Source of the DNA: Lycium barbarum
Taxonomy: Eukaryota > Streptophyta > Magnoliopsida > Solanales > Solanaceae
Length of the DNA stretch: 64,000 nucleotides
NCBI RefSeq assembly: GCF_019175385.1
Contig: NC_083344.1
Coordinates: 65,410,782-65,474,781 of the forward strand
Direction: 5' to 3'
In this document: positions 34,777-47,813 of the stretch, in pieces
Numbering within the stretch: the first letter of the stretch is position 1
How the letters are laid out: each line of letters opens with the position of its first letter
Program-made: the position numbers and the translations under genes
The notes under the pieces: generated by a model
Seen by the model: the letters and a program-made list of their open reading frames with translations, nothing else
Told to the model about the DNA's origin: nothing
The model's database searches: none

Positions 34777-37585
34777 TGTCACGACCCAACCCCGTGGGCC
34801 GCGACTGGCACCCTACCTGGACACCCGAACCCATCTATCAAATGCATTCAAGTAAATAGCAGAAGCCGACAAGGCTATATTCCAAATTTAGATAATTTCC
34901 AGAAAAATTTCGGCAGAGTTTCCTTTGTTTTACAGACTATCCAAAATAATCCTGTACACAGCAAACACCAACAAAAGCCACACAGGGCTAACAAAGCAAC
35001 GTATACACATATGCGGACCGGCCGCCTCGGCGTATGGGATCGCCCAAACAACACATATACACATAACCATACAGAAAGACCCTAACCCACAGACCTGTCC
35101 ACAGACCTCTAAACTGACCGACAGAATCATATGGCGGGACAGGGCCCCGCCGTACCCAAATAGTCAAATGTACAGAAATATATACATAGCAAAAGATATA
35201 TATATACCCAAAAGTGGACTCCGAATCAAAGGGAGTACTCCGAAATAGCAGAAGGTGGAGCCTACAGTGGTGGATCGCTTGTGTCTGTACCTGCGGGCAT
35301 GAAACGTAGCCCCCGAGGAAAGGGGGTCAGTACGAAAGATGTACTGAGTATGTAAAGCATAGAGTACAGAAGTATAGATCACAACTGAAAGCAAACAAGA
35401 TATAAGTGAGAAGTACTGAACGGTATGTCAAAATCTTGGGTCAAAATCATATATACGTAATGCAAACAAAATCATGCAACGCTCAAGAACGTGGTCACCA
35501 CTCTGACGCTGGTGCCACACACAGCATAACACCAGAAGGTTCAAATCTCCGTACATCCCCGAACACACATATTAGCATACATATCACCAACCATATCACA
35601 GCATAACTCCAAATGAAACCTGGCCCTATGGCGAGGTCTCGGGAACCGTAACACAGCATACGGCCGAATTTATCATAGTGCGCACGAATCATAACCGGCC
35701 GGGAACCGGTGAACGAATCATAATAAGGGCACGAGCGGAGTCGTGAGCAAACAATGCAATTTGTATGTCAAAATATTCTTTAGAACTTGATAAAATCATA
35801 AGTCAAGTCTTTAGTAAAAATAGTCGAACAATTAGTTAGTACGGAGTTCATTTTACAAAAGTGCTCCTGAAATGGTATTTATAACCCAAAACATAGTTTA
35901 GCATATTGTGCTAATCAAAACATTATTTTATAATAGACGATTTCACAGTCAAAGGTCCCTTGTCAAACTTTTACAAAAAGAGAGCCTAATAGAACAACAA
36001 GGCATCTCGGGGTTAGCGGGCCCACCTCGGGTCAAATCGAGGTGGCGGACAAGAATCACGGACATTTGGGGTCTATGGGATCATACATAAAGGTTTCGAA
36101 GTGATCCGACGACGTTTGCATAAGTTTAAGACATTTGGTTCCTTTCTAGCCAAAATAAGGTCTTTAAGCTTCAATTCAATTGAATGAATAGTAGACATTT
36201 TATAATTCGGATTTCGAGGAGCAGGATTGCTCCCGGGGTTCCGATATCAACCTAGCATACCTAAGACATGCCAAAAGAATGAGTGGGTAGCCTTACATAC
36301 CTTATATATGACTTACGCTCGCCCAAAACTTAAGTCCCGTTTCGCTCAGAATCTGCAAATGGTCAAAGTTACCAATTAGAGATTTCAAGGCTTAAGAATT
36401 CACTTAACTTCATTTTTTTGTCTACCGAAATTTCGGCAGCATTTGCCCTATATATATAACACCCCGAGACTTAGCTCGGCTCCATATACAACAACAACAA
36501 CAACTCACAACATCCCAAACATCACAAGTCATAACGAAAATCATTCTAACGATAATATTTTTCTTTCTACATAAATCAACGACTTTCATCCAAACTTCAC
36601 AATATCAAACTAACGTCCACATTATCATATTCATTTACTCATTCAAAGTTATTCAAAAACATTCCAATAATGTTCCAAATTCATCAACAACAACATAAAT
36701 CCTCATCCTAGCATCTTACTTCCACAATTACACCAAAAACTATATGAAAATTACATAATCTTCCATAATGACATACAACTCGTTTTCATGCTAATTTAGT
36801 GCATTAAATCTTCATTCGCATCACAATTGCCACAACGGCGCAACTAACGAACTAAACAAAAATCAAATTCGTCTCCCTCACCATACATGGCTCACGGCCA
36901 CTTCACCACACACACACACACCCACAGTTTCACACACACACACCAAAACTACGAAATTATCGTCTATTCTCAATCCTCATAATATCCATACAAATTCCAT
37001 AACACAAAAGTGGCAAAATTATTACCTTTTCTTGAAATTCCGACTTGCCGCAAACGTGATTCTTTCGCCAAACAAATTGTATCACGTCGGAGAGCGTCTT
37101 GAACTTACTACAAATACGAAAAGAACAAGATTTTTAGAACTAAAACAAGGCTAGGAAAATTTCTTGTTGTTGTGGAATGGGGTTCGGCCGAAGGGGTTCA
37201 AGAACTCCAAGGTGAGTTTTTGATTTGTTTCTTGATCCTTCTATAGATAAGCATTGATATATACATTAATTAAGTGGTCACATGTTGATCACATGACCAC
37301 TTAAAATGGGGTTCGGGCCATGGTCTTTGGCCGGCCACCCCTAGCACTTGGGCTCAAATTTTCTTCAATTTTTTTTTCTTGGCCCAATTCATTAAAATCT
37401 CGTTTTGTAATTCCCGAAACTAATTTCCGAAATTTCAATTTTGCCCTTGGACTTCCTTCACATTTCCACACCAATATTATCATAAACAACATAGACATTT
37501 TAACTAAAATCAATTATTTCCTTATAACATGCAAGTCTTAATTATTTTCACGATTTCCGATTATGCGAAAACACGGGATATAACA
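34777..37585 (-). mobile_element. Solo LTR, family S (2809 bp), with perfect target duplication
   Basis: It runs from TGTCACGACCC at 34777 to GGATATAACA at 37585. CTTGT flanks it on both sides (34772-34776 and 37586-37590). There is no internal region, so it is a solo LTR. Sense orientation is minus, judged from the TGTTATATCC...GGTCGTGACA form and from the terminal module at the left (35085-35349). Its right 1554 bp match 1-1645 of this window. It sits inside the Ogre LTR and is therefore younger than that element. Confidence 0.93.
35085..35349 (-). other. Shared LTR terminal module (solo LTR S)
   Basis: Hairpin 2 at 35133-35151 has the perfect stem GGCGGG/CCCGCC with sense loop GCCCTGT. 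Hairpin 1 at 35327-35347 has the perfect stem TCAGTAC/GTACTGA. The block CTGCGGGCATGA lies between them. Confidence 0.75.
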
Positions 37586-37590
37586 CTTGT

Positions 37591-40500
37591 GAGGGTGTAG
37601 ACCTAAGAGATATAATAAGACTGTCTTCGTGTGATTTTGTAAGGGTGTGGCCTTGTACTATTCCCCGATCACCTAGATTTGTCATTTGTTTCTTTCACAC
37701 ATTACCCCTAGGTGGTTTAGCTAAATCTCTAATCTGCAGCTTGTTCTTTAACTTGTTACATGCCGCCTATGTGAACCTCTACTGGATTCAGTGTCAAAAC
37801 TCAGTCTTTAAGTCTGCTGTCACATAAATGATATCCTATGTCCCCCCCCCCCCCCCCCCCCCCCCGGCCCTCCCTCTTTTTTTCTACTTGTTCATGCTTG
37901 CTGAGTGGAGACCCTCTCATCTCTTTAGAATATATGTGTTTGGCCCAAGTGTAGTTTGCCTCCCCTTATGACAAGTATGACTTGCCTGCTTTCCTTCCTC
38001 TTTTCCTGAGTTTTGCTTTATTTTTCTCCCAACTTGCTAGCTAAACTTGTATGAACTAGAGCTAAACATATACCTTGGCACTTCCTTTGATTGGCCTTGA
38101 ACCAACACCTGTGCATGGCCTGCTTCAACTTTAAGCCCCACACCCTTTCCTTTTGCCTTCCCACTTTCCTGCTCATGCTATTTGTGTAAATGATGCATAT
38201 AAAATTGACCTGCATATGCATTTAACCACCTGCACAGCACCGTGCCAAGCCCCCCTCTTATATTAGCCCAGGCTCAAACTAGTTAGTAAACATGCCCTCT
38301 TTCTTAGATATATTGTCCATGAAGGTTGATCACCATGTTTACTATGCCTACATCCCATGTATACCTCATAACTGAAACCTGCTTTGTCTTCTCCCTGAAC
38401 TGCCACTGCTTCAAGTATTTTGGCATACCCGGCATACCTATTGTTGCATTGAGTGTGTGATCATCCATGTCCTGTGTGCCTCACTATGCTCCTGTCACCT
38501 GTTAACAAAAACATCCATGCCTCAAGACCATTGGATGATTGTCTAGATTGCTTAAGTGTATAACTTCCCTCTGGCAACCATATCAGAAAGTCCTGCCTAT
38601 CATATCTCTGTCTCCCTTACGTTATTCAGTGTTTGTCCATGTTATGCCAGGTCTGCTTGTTCTTTTTTTCTCTCTTCTTGTTCTTTTTCCTTTCTTCCCT
38701 TGCTTGATATTGTCATCCATAGTCCCCCCCCCCCCTTTCTCTTAACATGCCTGTTCCCTGCCCTGCTTCCCTCTTTTGGCTGCACCACCTTTTTTGTTTT
38801 GCCTCACCTAGTCATGTAGTCCTAGGTACCAACTTTGCCCACTCATTGTACATTACTGTAGTCTACACCTAACTATGTACTATAGATATAGAAATTGGTC
38901 ATTGTGGCATTTTTATGACTTGTGCTGAGCTTATGACCATGCTGCATTCCTTTGTTGGTGATGAACTCTTTTGTTAAGACTTCTTGTTTTGCCTTGTTTT
39001 GTTCTGAGGCCTTCTCTGCTGGGTAAAAAAGGCTTTCGTTTGGATCTTTGGTCCTTGATATGGCACTTTACTTAAGCCTCATCATGCCCCTACCCCTGTC
39101 CATGTATAATCTTGTCTACATTGCCTTGCTAATGTGATTAACTGCTACTGTTCCCACACATATGATTGGTCACAACATGTTGTTTAAAGCAAGCTTGATG
39201 TCATTTGCCTGTGTGTACCAATTTGCCTAAGAATAGTCCTGCATGCTCCTTGTCTGTAAAGACTTGAGCTCAAAATGGGCCTAACAGATTCTTCTTCTTG
39301 AGCTGATCTTGCTTCAACTGTGTTGCCATATTATTAGTAACCTTTGCTCTCCTTCAAACTTGCTATAAAAAATGCAAATAATATTCTCATGTTGTGCCTC
39401 GGCTGATCTGCTGAATCTTACCAAATCATTTCATGCTATGCCTTGCTTACATTTCTTATTCCTGGACAGTGTTGTTGTTTTGTCATGTGTGAGCTTAGTT
39501 GATTTTTTTAAGTCTTAAAGCCTTATGCTCTCCACTGTCTCTCTTTGGGGCTTATCAATTTTGAAATGGGTCGTGGTAGTTTGGGGTTGTCCTAGCCTTT
39601 CCCGGTGTTAGCCATGCCTGGGGTCCCTAGAAACCCCTTGGAACTTGTGCGACATCGGGTATACGGGGCAAGGATCCAGTCCCCATACCATGTCAAGTCT
39701 CAAACTAATAAAATCCCACTTTGGGACTACTACGGGGTAAGCATAAAACTTTATATGTTTTTTTTTGTTTGATATGTACATATACATAAATATAGTTGAT
39801 TATTATCATAGTGATAAGTTCATCGATTATAAACTAACCGGTGTTTTCTTCCTCCCCCCCCCCCCCCCCCCCACCCCCTCATCCTATCATGTGACTGTTC
39901 GGGTAAAAAAATGCATGAACCACCCTCTTGGGCCTAAGGCCTAAGTAGGAATACTACTTCAAAAAATAGAGTCCGGGAAGACAAAGAAGATAGCGAGGCG
40001 CGCAGAAGACCCAGCCATGGGTGAAAATGGCCAACTAGGGGCTTGGTACGCCCCTAGTCTAACTTAGTCTCTTTACGTTTTTCAAAGACTTATCCATTTT
40101 TATGTGCTTGTACAAAGTGTATTAAAACTCATATTATAGTGGAAATCCTTATGATTGAAATTAGACGTCTTAGGACAACAGTTCTTATGCCGTTTAGTCG
40201 ACTTTAGGCCCCCGTACACGATTCTTTTTAATAAAAAACCCACGGACTCAACATAATTTCTTCCTTTTTATAACTAAGAACCAAAGTAAGACTTTAAATT
40301 TCTTCCAAACAGATCGGTACTGATTTTCCATGCTTAAACAAACAAATTATGTTTTACAAAGTTATTTCATAAAAAATGAGTTTATTAATTAAATTCCTAC
40401 TCCAAACTGAATTTCTAAAATCAGCTTTACTTGGACAGGTTTAACAATTGGATTTAATCTATACATGACCAATTTTTGGCACAATATTAGGCTGACTTTT

Positions 40501-41222
40501 CAAAAGACAAAAAAATATGATTTTTGCCAAAGCCATGAAACTCATCTCTAAGAATATAGAAATAAGTGGAAGTTTTTAGCACGAACGCTATTTTGGCCCA
40601 AAGTTGGCCCAAATTAACCTCTATTATTAGGCGGGATATACTCGTTAAAAATAAAATACCTTTATAAACGATTAAAGAACCTACACGTAATATAAAGTTC
40701 CGGATAAGACTGAAACGTACCAATACGAGTCAACCCGAGCCCCGGTGTATAAGTATAAACTAAAAAGTAGTTCTTTATAGTTTACTTATCTCTTACATAA
40801 AGGGAAGCTATTTACATACGGATAATATAAATCAGAAACCACAATACTCATATAAATAAAGGGGATATATTCTTTCAAAAATATATGATATGCATGACAG
40901 TTCCTCTTTTGCGGGAAAATAAACACAAATAAGAAGTTTAAACAAATACTCATACGCTGGGATTCGAAGGTCAACTGTATAGTAAGGATCCTTAATACTG
41001 GGGTGCCTAACACCTTCCCCAGGAGATCACCAGAACCCTTACCTAGAACTTTAGATTACGAAGGTTTTCCCACTGTATTGGAATAAACCCTTCGAAACCG
41101 ATTTTCCTAATTTCCTAAAAATTAGGTGGCGACTCTTTTTTCAAACAAGTCCGAAAGAGCGTCAGCGAGTTCCTAGTAGCCTTCTTACGCCCTAAGCTCG
41201 CGTGAAAAAGCGAATCGTTATA
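37591..41222 (+). mobile_element. Ogre/Tat-type LTR, part 2
   Basis: Continuation of the LTR starting at 32212. The end is CGAATCGTTATA at 41222, where CA is expected (probably C to T), directly before the primer binding site. Three long C runs are present: 37842-37865, 38724-38735 and 39854-39872. No coding frame resembles a protein I know. Long stretches of pyrimidine-rich sequence explain the chance open frames. Confidence 0.75.
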
Positions 41223-41224
41223 GA

Positions 41225-41243
41225 TGGAGACTCCGCTGGTGAC
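41225..41243 (+). promoter_or_regulatory. Primer binding site, tRNA-Arg type (Ogre/Tat)
   Basis: TGGAGACTCCGCTGGTGAC differs at two places from the TGGCGACTCCGCTGGGGAC used by Ogre/Tat elements. It makes 32212-41222 a 5' LTR on the plus strand. Confidence 0.85.
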
Positions 41244-41958
41244 TTAAAGGTTCTAACCATAAGGATTCAAGTATAATATGAGTATATTTTGTTATAAACT
41301 GCTTTTGTGTTTACTTTCCCGCAACTGTTAACTGTCATTGCATGCATATCATAACTCCGCCCTACTGGCATTTATTTTACACTTTGTTCCAAAGGAGACT
41401 TCACGGAGCACGCGGTCGTTCCTTCACTATAAAACCAAAATATTTCACTTGGAACAATTATGAGGCAGGGTTGGTACGCGGTCGTCCAACAGCCCTAATG
41501 GTTCAACCCAAGTTGTCCACTCGGGTTCCCTATCATTTGTGAAAAAACCACTCTAGAAAAACTAGGATAGAGCTCAGCCAAATCCCTACTGGACTAGAGC
41601 ATTTATACCTAGACGGGCCTTGGGTATCTCAGACCTACCTAAGGCTCATTAAGAATGACTACCCCGTGTTTGGACGGTCTGTGACCTGAGTGACACCGTA
41701 TCTCGTTTATGTGTTATGTGGAAATGTGTTTGCACCTATGTGATGAACCATTGACCCTATAGGAACCGGGGGGGAGGGGATCTTAACCGTGTTTTTTTTT
41801 TGTACATGCAACAAAGGATTTATTTTGACATCGTCGCTGAAGCTCCGAAATTGCTGAGGGCCTGGTATGAATGGTTAGGGAACGCTCACAAAAGAACGAT
41901 CAACTGTACCTTAGGACACTAGCTCAAATTACACCTTTTAATGGCATAACGTGGATGT
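41244..41958 (+). other. Leader of the Ogre/Tat element, non-coding
   Basis: Sequence between the primer binding site and the Athila insertion. No conserved protein is seen. The gag-pol of the Ogre element is not in the window; it would lie beyond the Athila insertion. Confidence 0.6.
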
Positions 41959-43137
41959 TGTCAAATATAGTAACCCAACAAGGTTGGGGTCGAATCCCAC
42001 AGAGAATATGGTGTGAAAAGGTTACTAAACTCGTAGAATGCTTATTTTAGGTCTGATGTCTTAATCCGATGATTTTGTAAAATTTTGGTTGTTTAGGACT
42101 AATGGCTAATTAATTGCTTTGGAATGTTATTTAGGATAAAAGAAACCAAGGTTGTGTCCCCTTTAGATAGGGTGTCTAATCACGGGTATTGATCTCGATA
42201 TACTTCTAAAGGATTGCTATATGAGTGCAATTAACCTCTATGTGAATCTCTACTATTTCCCAATAAATAAATATTATTTCTTTCTATGATGTTCCCAAAT
42301 ATAAGAACGTGATATGAAGAACGGTTAACTATGCCAAGTAAATTCTTCTTATTCCTAAGTGAATTTATTAAACAAAGTTTAAAGCTTTGAGTTCTTGCTA
42401 TGTGTTCTTACCAAACCCTAGTTATTTTCCCAAATAAACCCAGGTTTATGGTATTAGCTAATGTTTGCAACCACTAACTATATGAAAAAAATGAAGAACA
42501 CATAAATTCTACCAATCCATGTTTCGTATGTCGCTAACAATCCCCAATCACATAACACCCATCATTGGGTTCACAACCCTAGTAAGGAAATTTAGCTATT
42601 CATAGAAGAAGAAGAACAATTAGAAATAATTGAGATCACAATGCTTGCGAATTGATTGCTTGGAATTGAAGAGAAATAAATTGCAATTGTTTGTAATCCC
42701 AAAAAGACTTCCAAAACTATGAGTATTTAGTGCTAAAGAAAATAAAAGCTGAGATCTGCTGTGTTGTACTTTACAAGAAACCTAAATCAGGTATTTATAA
42801 GAGTCTAAGTCATGCAAAATATGATTGAAAAAATTTCCCCCGACGGACCAATGTACGGACAATACAATTTATATGGTCCGTAGAATCAGTGAGCAGTTCT
42901 CTGTAAAATCTTCGTCGGTTTCCAGATATACAATCCACTTTTACGGACCGTAATTATTATACGGTTTGTATAACTTGTCCGTACAATCTTCTTCCCTTTG
43001 ATACTTCGCTTGAACCAATATACAGTGGGATTTACGGACCGTAAATAATATACGGTCCGTACTTCTTCCTTGACTTCCGCTTCAGGTCTGAGGCCTTACT
43101 TTTATGCATCTACGGTGGCTTTGACGGATCATAATTG
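41959..43137 (-). mobile_element. Athila-like 3' LTR, distal part
   Basis: It begins TGTCAAATATAGTAACCC at 41959. It continues beyond the LINE at 48886-49063, where TGTTGATGTGCC (minus) follows a polypurine tract. Net LTR length is about 1.36 kb, consistent with Athila. On the minus strand, palindromes at 42840-43130 precede a TATAAATA box (near 42790-42800). An alternative left border a few bases earlier (41956, TGTTGTC) is possible. Confidence 0.75.
42840..43130 (-). promoter_or_regulatory. U3 palindrome cluster of the Athila LTR
   Basis: Perfect or near-perfect TACGGACCGTA/TACGGTCCGTA copies lie near 42956, 43036 and 43054, with half-sites near 42855, 42884 and 42995. On the minus strand the nearest is about 45 bp upstream of the TATA box. 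The LINE insertion site lies in a degenerate copy at the right end of the cluster. Confidence 0.75.
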
Positions 43138-43715
43138 TTTTTTTTTAATCAAAACTACCAAGCAGATTGCCTGATAGTGCTTTATTAAAAATCAAGTTTT
43201 GTACAAAAGCTAAAAATGCAGAAAATAAAGGAATATAATACATGAATCCAAACTAAAGGAAATCTAAAAGCTTGTCTATTGCAAATCTTTTGGCCTTGAC
43301 TTGATACCATGTTGACACCTCAAGCGCTCACCAGGTGCTATGGATCCACAGTCCATTGAATTAAAATTCAAGCTTCAAGGATGGAATAGAATTGTTTCAG
43401 AAAGTTCCTCATGTTCAGTTGTTTCTGTGTTTGATCCTGACCTATGTAGTGTTGACCTTTTCCTTCAAGAATGATTGTATAAAAGGATCCTTTTGACATG
43501 TGACAACAGAATGAGCATGTAATCACACTAATACCACTGTTGTAACCTTTCCAAAAGTCCTTATATTCAATCTGCTAAATCTGTTCTAGGCCTGATTACT
43601 GCAGTTTTGACATCTTGCAGAATCCTTATTGCATGTGTTAATCTCCTGGAATCTAATGATCTTTGGCTTACCTGATTCTAATGTATGGCATATGTGCTTT
43701 TTCAGTATTCAAAAT

Positions 43716-44384
43716 CTATCTTGCTTTCCTTGGAAGTGATTGGTAACTATTGAAATGATGTCCACCGGTAAAATCAAAAGCAAAGTTAGTCAAAAAATCT
43801 GCCAATCCATTTCCTTCCCTCAGTACATGCTCCACTCTCACTTCTTTATCCCTCATCAACCTTGTAATATCCTTTATGATCAAAGTGATACTCCATGGTA
43901 CTTCCCATTGTCCTGTCAAGATCATTTTAAGAGTCATTGAATCAGTCTCCAAGATTACAGGCAATAGATCATTTGTCACACATTATTTAATCCCCTCATG
44001 TAAAGCCATTGCTTTAGCAACTAAGTTTGATCAATCTGATATTCTTCTAGCTGCAGCATGCACCAGGTCTCCCTCAGAGTCCCTAATACAAAATTCCACG
44101 GAGCTTGGCCCTGGATTGCCTCTAGAAGCACCATCTGAGTTATAGTTAAACCACCCTGGCATAGGCAAATTCCATCTCACTAGCTTGTTCACTATATGTG
44201 GTCTGTATGTTTCAATCATCTGCATAATCTGTGGAAGAGACTTTGGTACTTGCATTCTTGGATTTCTAACTCTGCACATTTGATGTATGGTCAAATTTGT
44301 TTCATATATCACCTTATTGATTGTCATCTTCCTTCCATGCACCACAGTGTTTCTCCACTTCCATATTTTCCACATTGTGATCAC
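43716..44384 (-). pseudogene. RNase H domain of the LINE
   Basis: The first part contains the plant RNase H signature SDGASRGNPG and the second part holds ETDSMTL and VLREGNGLAD, the other catalytic blocks. Both parts are in the same frame as the reverse transcriptase C-terminus (44985-46016) and are separated by one or more stops. The domain would remove RNA during target-primed reverse transcription. Plant L1 subgroups with RNase H are known, and this copy belongs to such a group. Asp and Glu catalytic positions appear kept. Confidence 0.87.
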
Positions 44385-44504
44385 TGGTATAACTCTAATA
44401 ATAGATTTGAACTTAGATGAAAAATCAGCATTCCACCAGACCTATATTACTTGTTTCACCTGAAGCAAAGTTGTTGTGATTCCTACAACAGCTTTAACAT
44501 TTCT

Positions 44505-44783
44505 CTAAACTTGTGAAGTAATTTTTCCTGTGACAAACAGATGATCTACAGTTTCACATTGTTTAGGATCACAACAATAGCATTTTCCTTCTGTATCAAT
44601 CCCAATCTTTCTCACTATTTCCCTTACTGGTAGTTTGAATTTCAACAATCTCCAGAAAAAGAATGAGATTTTGAAAGGCAAAACTGGTATCCACATGCTT
44701 TTGTATATATCAGACTTCCCAGATTTCCTTCTTAAGAGCTCCCATGCACTTCCAACTGTAAATTTACCAGCTGCTGTCATCAT
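44505..44783 (-). pseudogene. zf-RVT (zinc-binding reverse transcriptase) domain of the LINE
   Basis: Contains the pattern WxxxxPxKISFFFWRL and then CYCCDPKQCETVDHLFV, the usual Cys/His cluster downstream of plant L1 reverse transcriptases. It is in frame with the flanking reverse transcriptase and RNase H pieces. It is part of ORF2 and not an independent gene. Confidence 0.85.
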
Positions 44784-44984
44784 CCACCTTGGTTTATCCC
44801 ATTCTTCTGTACATTCATAAAAGTCTAATTCTTCCAGTATATGATCAACAATATCAGTAGGAAAAAGCTATTGTAGTTTACTCATTTTCCACCCATCCTG
44901 ATTTCTCAATTCCTTCACATCTTGTGCTGTTTCATCCACAACAAACTCATCAGGAACTAAGTAGTATAGAGCTCAAAGTTTTGT

Positions 44985-46840
44985 CTAATTATCAAACAAG
45001 ATATTAGTAGTTCCACTTCTTGGCTCCCACCACATTTCATGCTCCATGTTATCTCTAGCTTCTAACATCATCTTCCAGACCTGAGAGCCTCCTTTCCAAG
45101 GCACATATTGAGGGTAGTGCCTTTTACAATACTTGTTCCACATATAATTTGACAATAGAGTATTTGTAGTTCTTAATTTCCACCAGAGTTTAGCACATAA
45201 TGCTTTAGAAACATCCAATAAGGATCTGAAGTCAACTCCACCTTCCTCATTTGGCAAGCACAAATTCAACCATGAAGACCAATGTCTTCTTCTTCCTTCT
45301 TCACTATTATTCCAGAAAAATCTTGCAAACACCCTATGCAGGTCATATATAACACCCTTTGGAGGTCTGATAGCTGAGAGAGGGTGAATTGGCATACTCA
45401 GTAAAACACTATTGATCAAAACAGCTTTTCCTCCAAAAGATAAAAGTCTTCCTTTCCAAGCTGCTAGTTTGTCCTTCACTTTTTTTATCAAGTCATTATA
45501 ATCAGCCTTTCTCTTTCTTGCACGTATGATCGGGCAACCTAAGTATGTGAAAGTGAAAGATCCCCTAGTAAAACCAGAAATATCCTCCAGCTGTTGCACT
45601 ATTACATTTGCAACTTTACTATGCATATAGAAGGAACTTTTTCCTTTGTTGATAAGTTGCCCTAACATCTGCTCATACTCCTGTAATATTCCCATGATCA
45701 GCTGCAATGAAGTATCATCTGCAGATGAGAATATAATAGTATCATCTGCATAAGCAAGATGATTCAAATTAGCACTCATTTTAGGCATTCTATAGCTTCT
45801 AAAGCCATTGTCCTCAAATAAAGAGTTCAATGCTCTAGACAGCACTTCTGCAGACAAAATAAACAAAGCAGGAGAAAGTTGATCTCCTTGCTTAACACCT
45901 CTTGTTGAGTGGAAAAAAACAGAATCCTTTCTATTGAATAGAACTGAGTACCAATTGTTTGCTATCAATCCCCATATCATATCTATAAATACTTCTGCAA
46001 ATCCCATCTTCCTCATAACTGTTGCAAAAAATCTCAGGACACTTTATCATTAGCCTTAGCCATATCCAGTTTAAGCACCACATTAATTGGTTTTCCCCTA
46101 AGTCTTATATCTGATACTACCTCTTGAGTTAACAGTACATTCTCAATGATACATCTTCCCTTTACAAAACCAGACTGATTAGCAGATATCAAAGAAGGCA
46201 AAACATTTTCAAGCTTATTATGCACCACTCTAGAGATCACTTTGTTAATAAAATTACGTAGACTTATGGGCCTCATATCTGCAAAGGTCTCAACATTATT
46301 CTTCTTTGGGATTAGAACTAGATTTGTATGAGTTATGGACTTTGGCAAAGTCTGTCCTTCAAAGAAGACTTTCACTACGTTATGCACATCAGCCCCCACA
46401 ATTTCCCAGCATACTTGATAAAATGCTCCTATCATACCATCTGGACCACTTGAGCTATCTCCTGACAGATCAAAAACTGCATTCTTAACATCTTCTAGAG
46501 TTGGCATGCTGGTAAGTATCTGATTTTTCTCCTGAGTAACCATATTAGGAACATGTTGCAGCAATGAAATATCTGAAGAGATATCCTCTTGTGTAAATTG
46601 ATAATGATAAAATTGGGTTGCTTCCTCAGATAGAGCATCTTTCGCCTCAATCCAACTTCCATCTTGCTTTTTCATCCTTTTGACCTGCAATCTCTTCCTC
46701 CTACCATTTACCATATTGTGGAAAAACCTTGTATTTCTATCCCTCTCATAAAAACAAATAAAATGAGATTTCTGTCTCCAGAACTCCTCCTCATAATGCA
46801 TATACTTCTTCCATTCTGCTTGTGCTAGTTGGAGTACCAT
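44985..46840 (-). pseudogene. Reverse transcriptase of the LINE (ORF2 centre), frameshifted
   Basis: The N-terminal half (46840-46034) holds the RPISL block, NQSGFVKGR and motif A KLDMAKA. After a frame change near 46030 the C-terminal half (46016-44985) holds RGVKQGDQLSP and the catalytic YADD (45752-45741). It would perform target-primed reverse transcription at a nicked chromosomal site. Motifs are complete, so only one frameshift and a few substitutions (motif A AYD read as AND) separate it from an intact domain. The reading breaks again near 44985. Confidence 0.9.
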
Positions 46841-46998
46841 CTTGTTTGTAGGAGAAGGATCATCTTCAAAAAGTTGTTTTTAACTCTCAAGTTGTTCTTT
46901 AACTCTCACAATATCTTCCCTTACTACCAGCTGCTTGAAGATATCCCCAAAAGTAGCTTTACTCCATTCTAATAGAACAGACTTAACTTTTTTAGGCT

Positions 46999-47813
46999 TC
47001 AGTTTAAAAGCAATAAGTTATCTACTTCGAAATCAGTATTCCACCCTTGATTCACAACCTCTAAAAAGAACTCATGTTCTATCCAAAACTTTAGAAATTT
47101 GAAAGGTTTCCTTACATGTTGAGATGAATCTCCACAAGTAAGTAGAAGAGGAGCATGATCAGAACCAGTTCTAGATAAATGTTCAACTTCCATATGACCA
47201 AACCAATCCTGTAGTTTTGAGTTAGTGAGCATTCTGTCCAACCTTTGAAAAATACAATCCCTACCAGCTCTACCATTCCACCATGTGAATAAGCTCCCTT
47301 TAAAAGAAACTTCAAATAGTTCACATGAATTCACATATGCAAAATCTTCATACTCATCTGGATAAGTTGGAGACTCCCTATTTTCTCATCTTCATTCATA
47401 ATGACATTGAAATCCCCTCCCACAAGCCAGGGCACCTCCATTTGATCAGTCAGGTTATACAAGTTAACCCAAAGATTAATTCTTTCCAATGCTTCACACT
47501 TTGCATAAATCATAGTAGTCATAAGAATCTTATTATCCTCCTGAAAACTTAGCTTAACTGTGATCTGTTGATCTGTAGCCTAAATCACCTCTACATCTAT
47601 ATTATCATTCATAAAGAACCAAATTTTACCATTGCGGTTATGATGTGCATATCTCATTCCCAATCTCCTTCTAAATCTTTGAATGTGTCTAAAATGCTGA
47701 AATGGTTCCATCAAAGCAATGATGGAGAATTTATGATGCTTATGTAACATTTGCACTCTATGAAAAGCTTGCTGTGAATTCACAGACCTGATATTCCAAA
47801 ATAGAGTCTTCAT
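46999..47813 (-). pseudogene. AP-endonuclease domain of the LINE (ORF2 N-terminus)
   Basis: The start MKTLFWNIRSVNS is typical of plant L1 ORF2. GGDFN and GSDHAPL, two catalytic blocks of the exonuclease-endonuclease-phosphatase fold, follow. The first part (47813-47331) and the second (47334-46999) are in different frames. The domain would nick target DNA at T-rich sites. The segment between 46999 and 46840 is also interrupted. Confidence 0.88.

Noticed and set aside
34765..35606. Several open frames in solo LTR S
   Set aside because: They lie in the terminal module region shared with other LTRs, on the antisense strand of the LTR, and are not conserved as protein.
41975..42000. Possible tRNA B-box (GGGTCGAATCCC) at the Athila LTR end
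   Set aside because: No A-box or tRNA fold upstream. The phrase is part of the LTR end of this element type as I know it.
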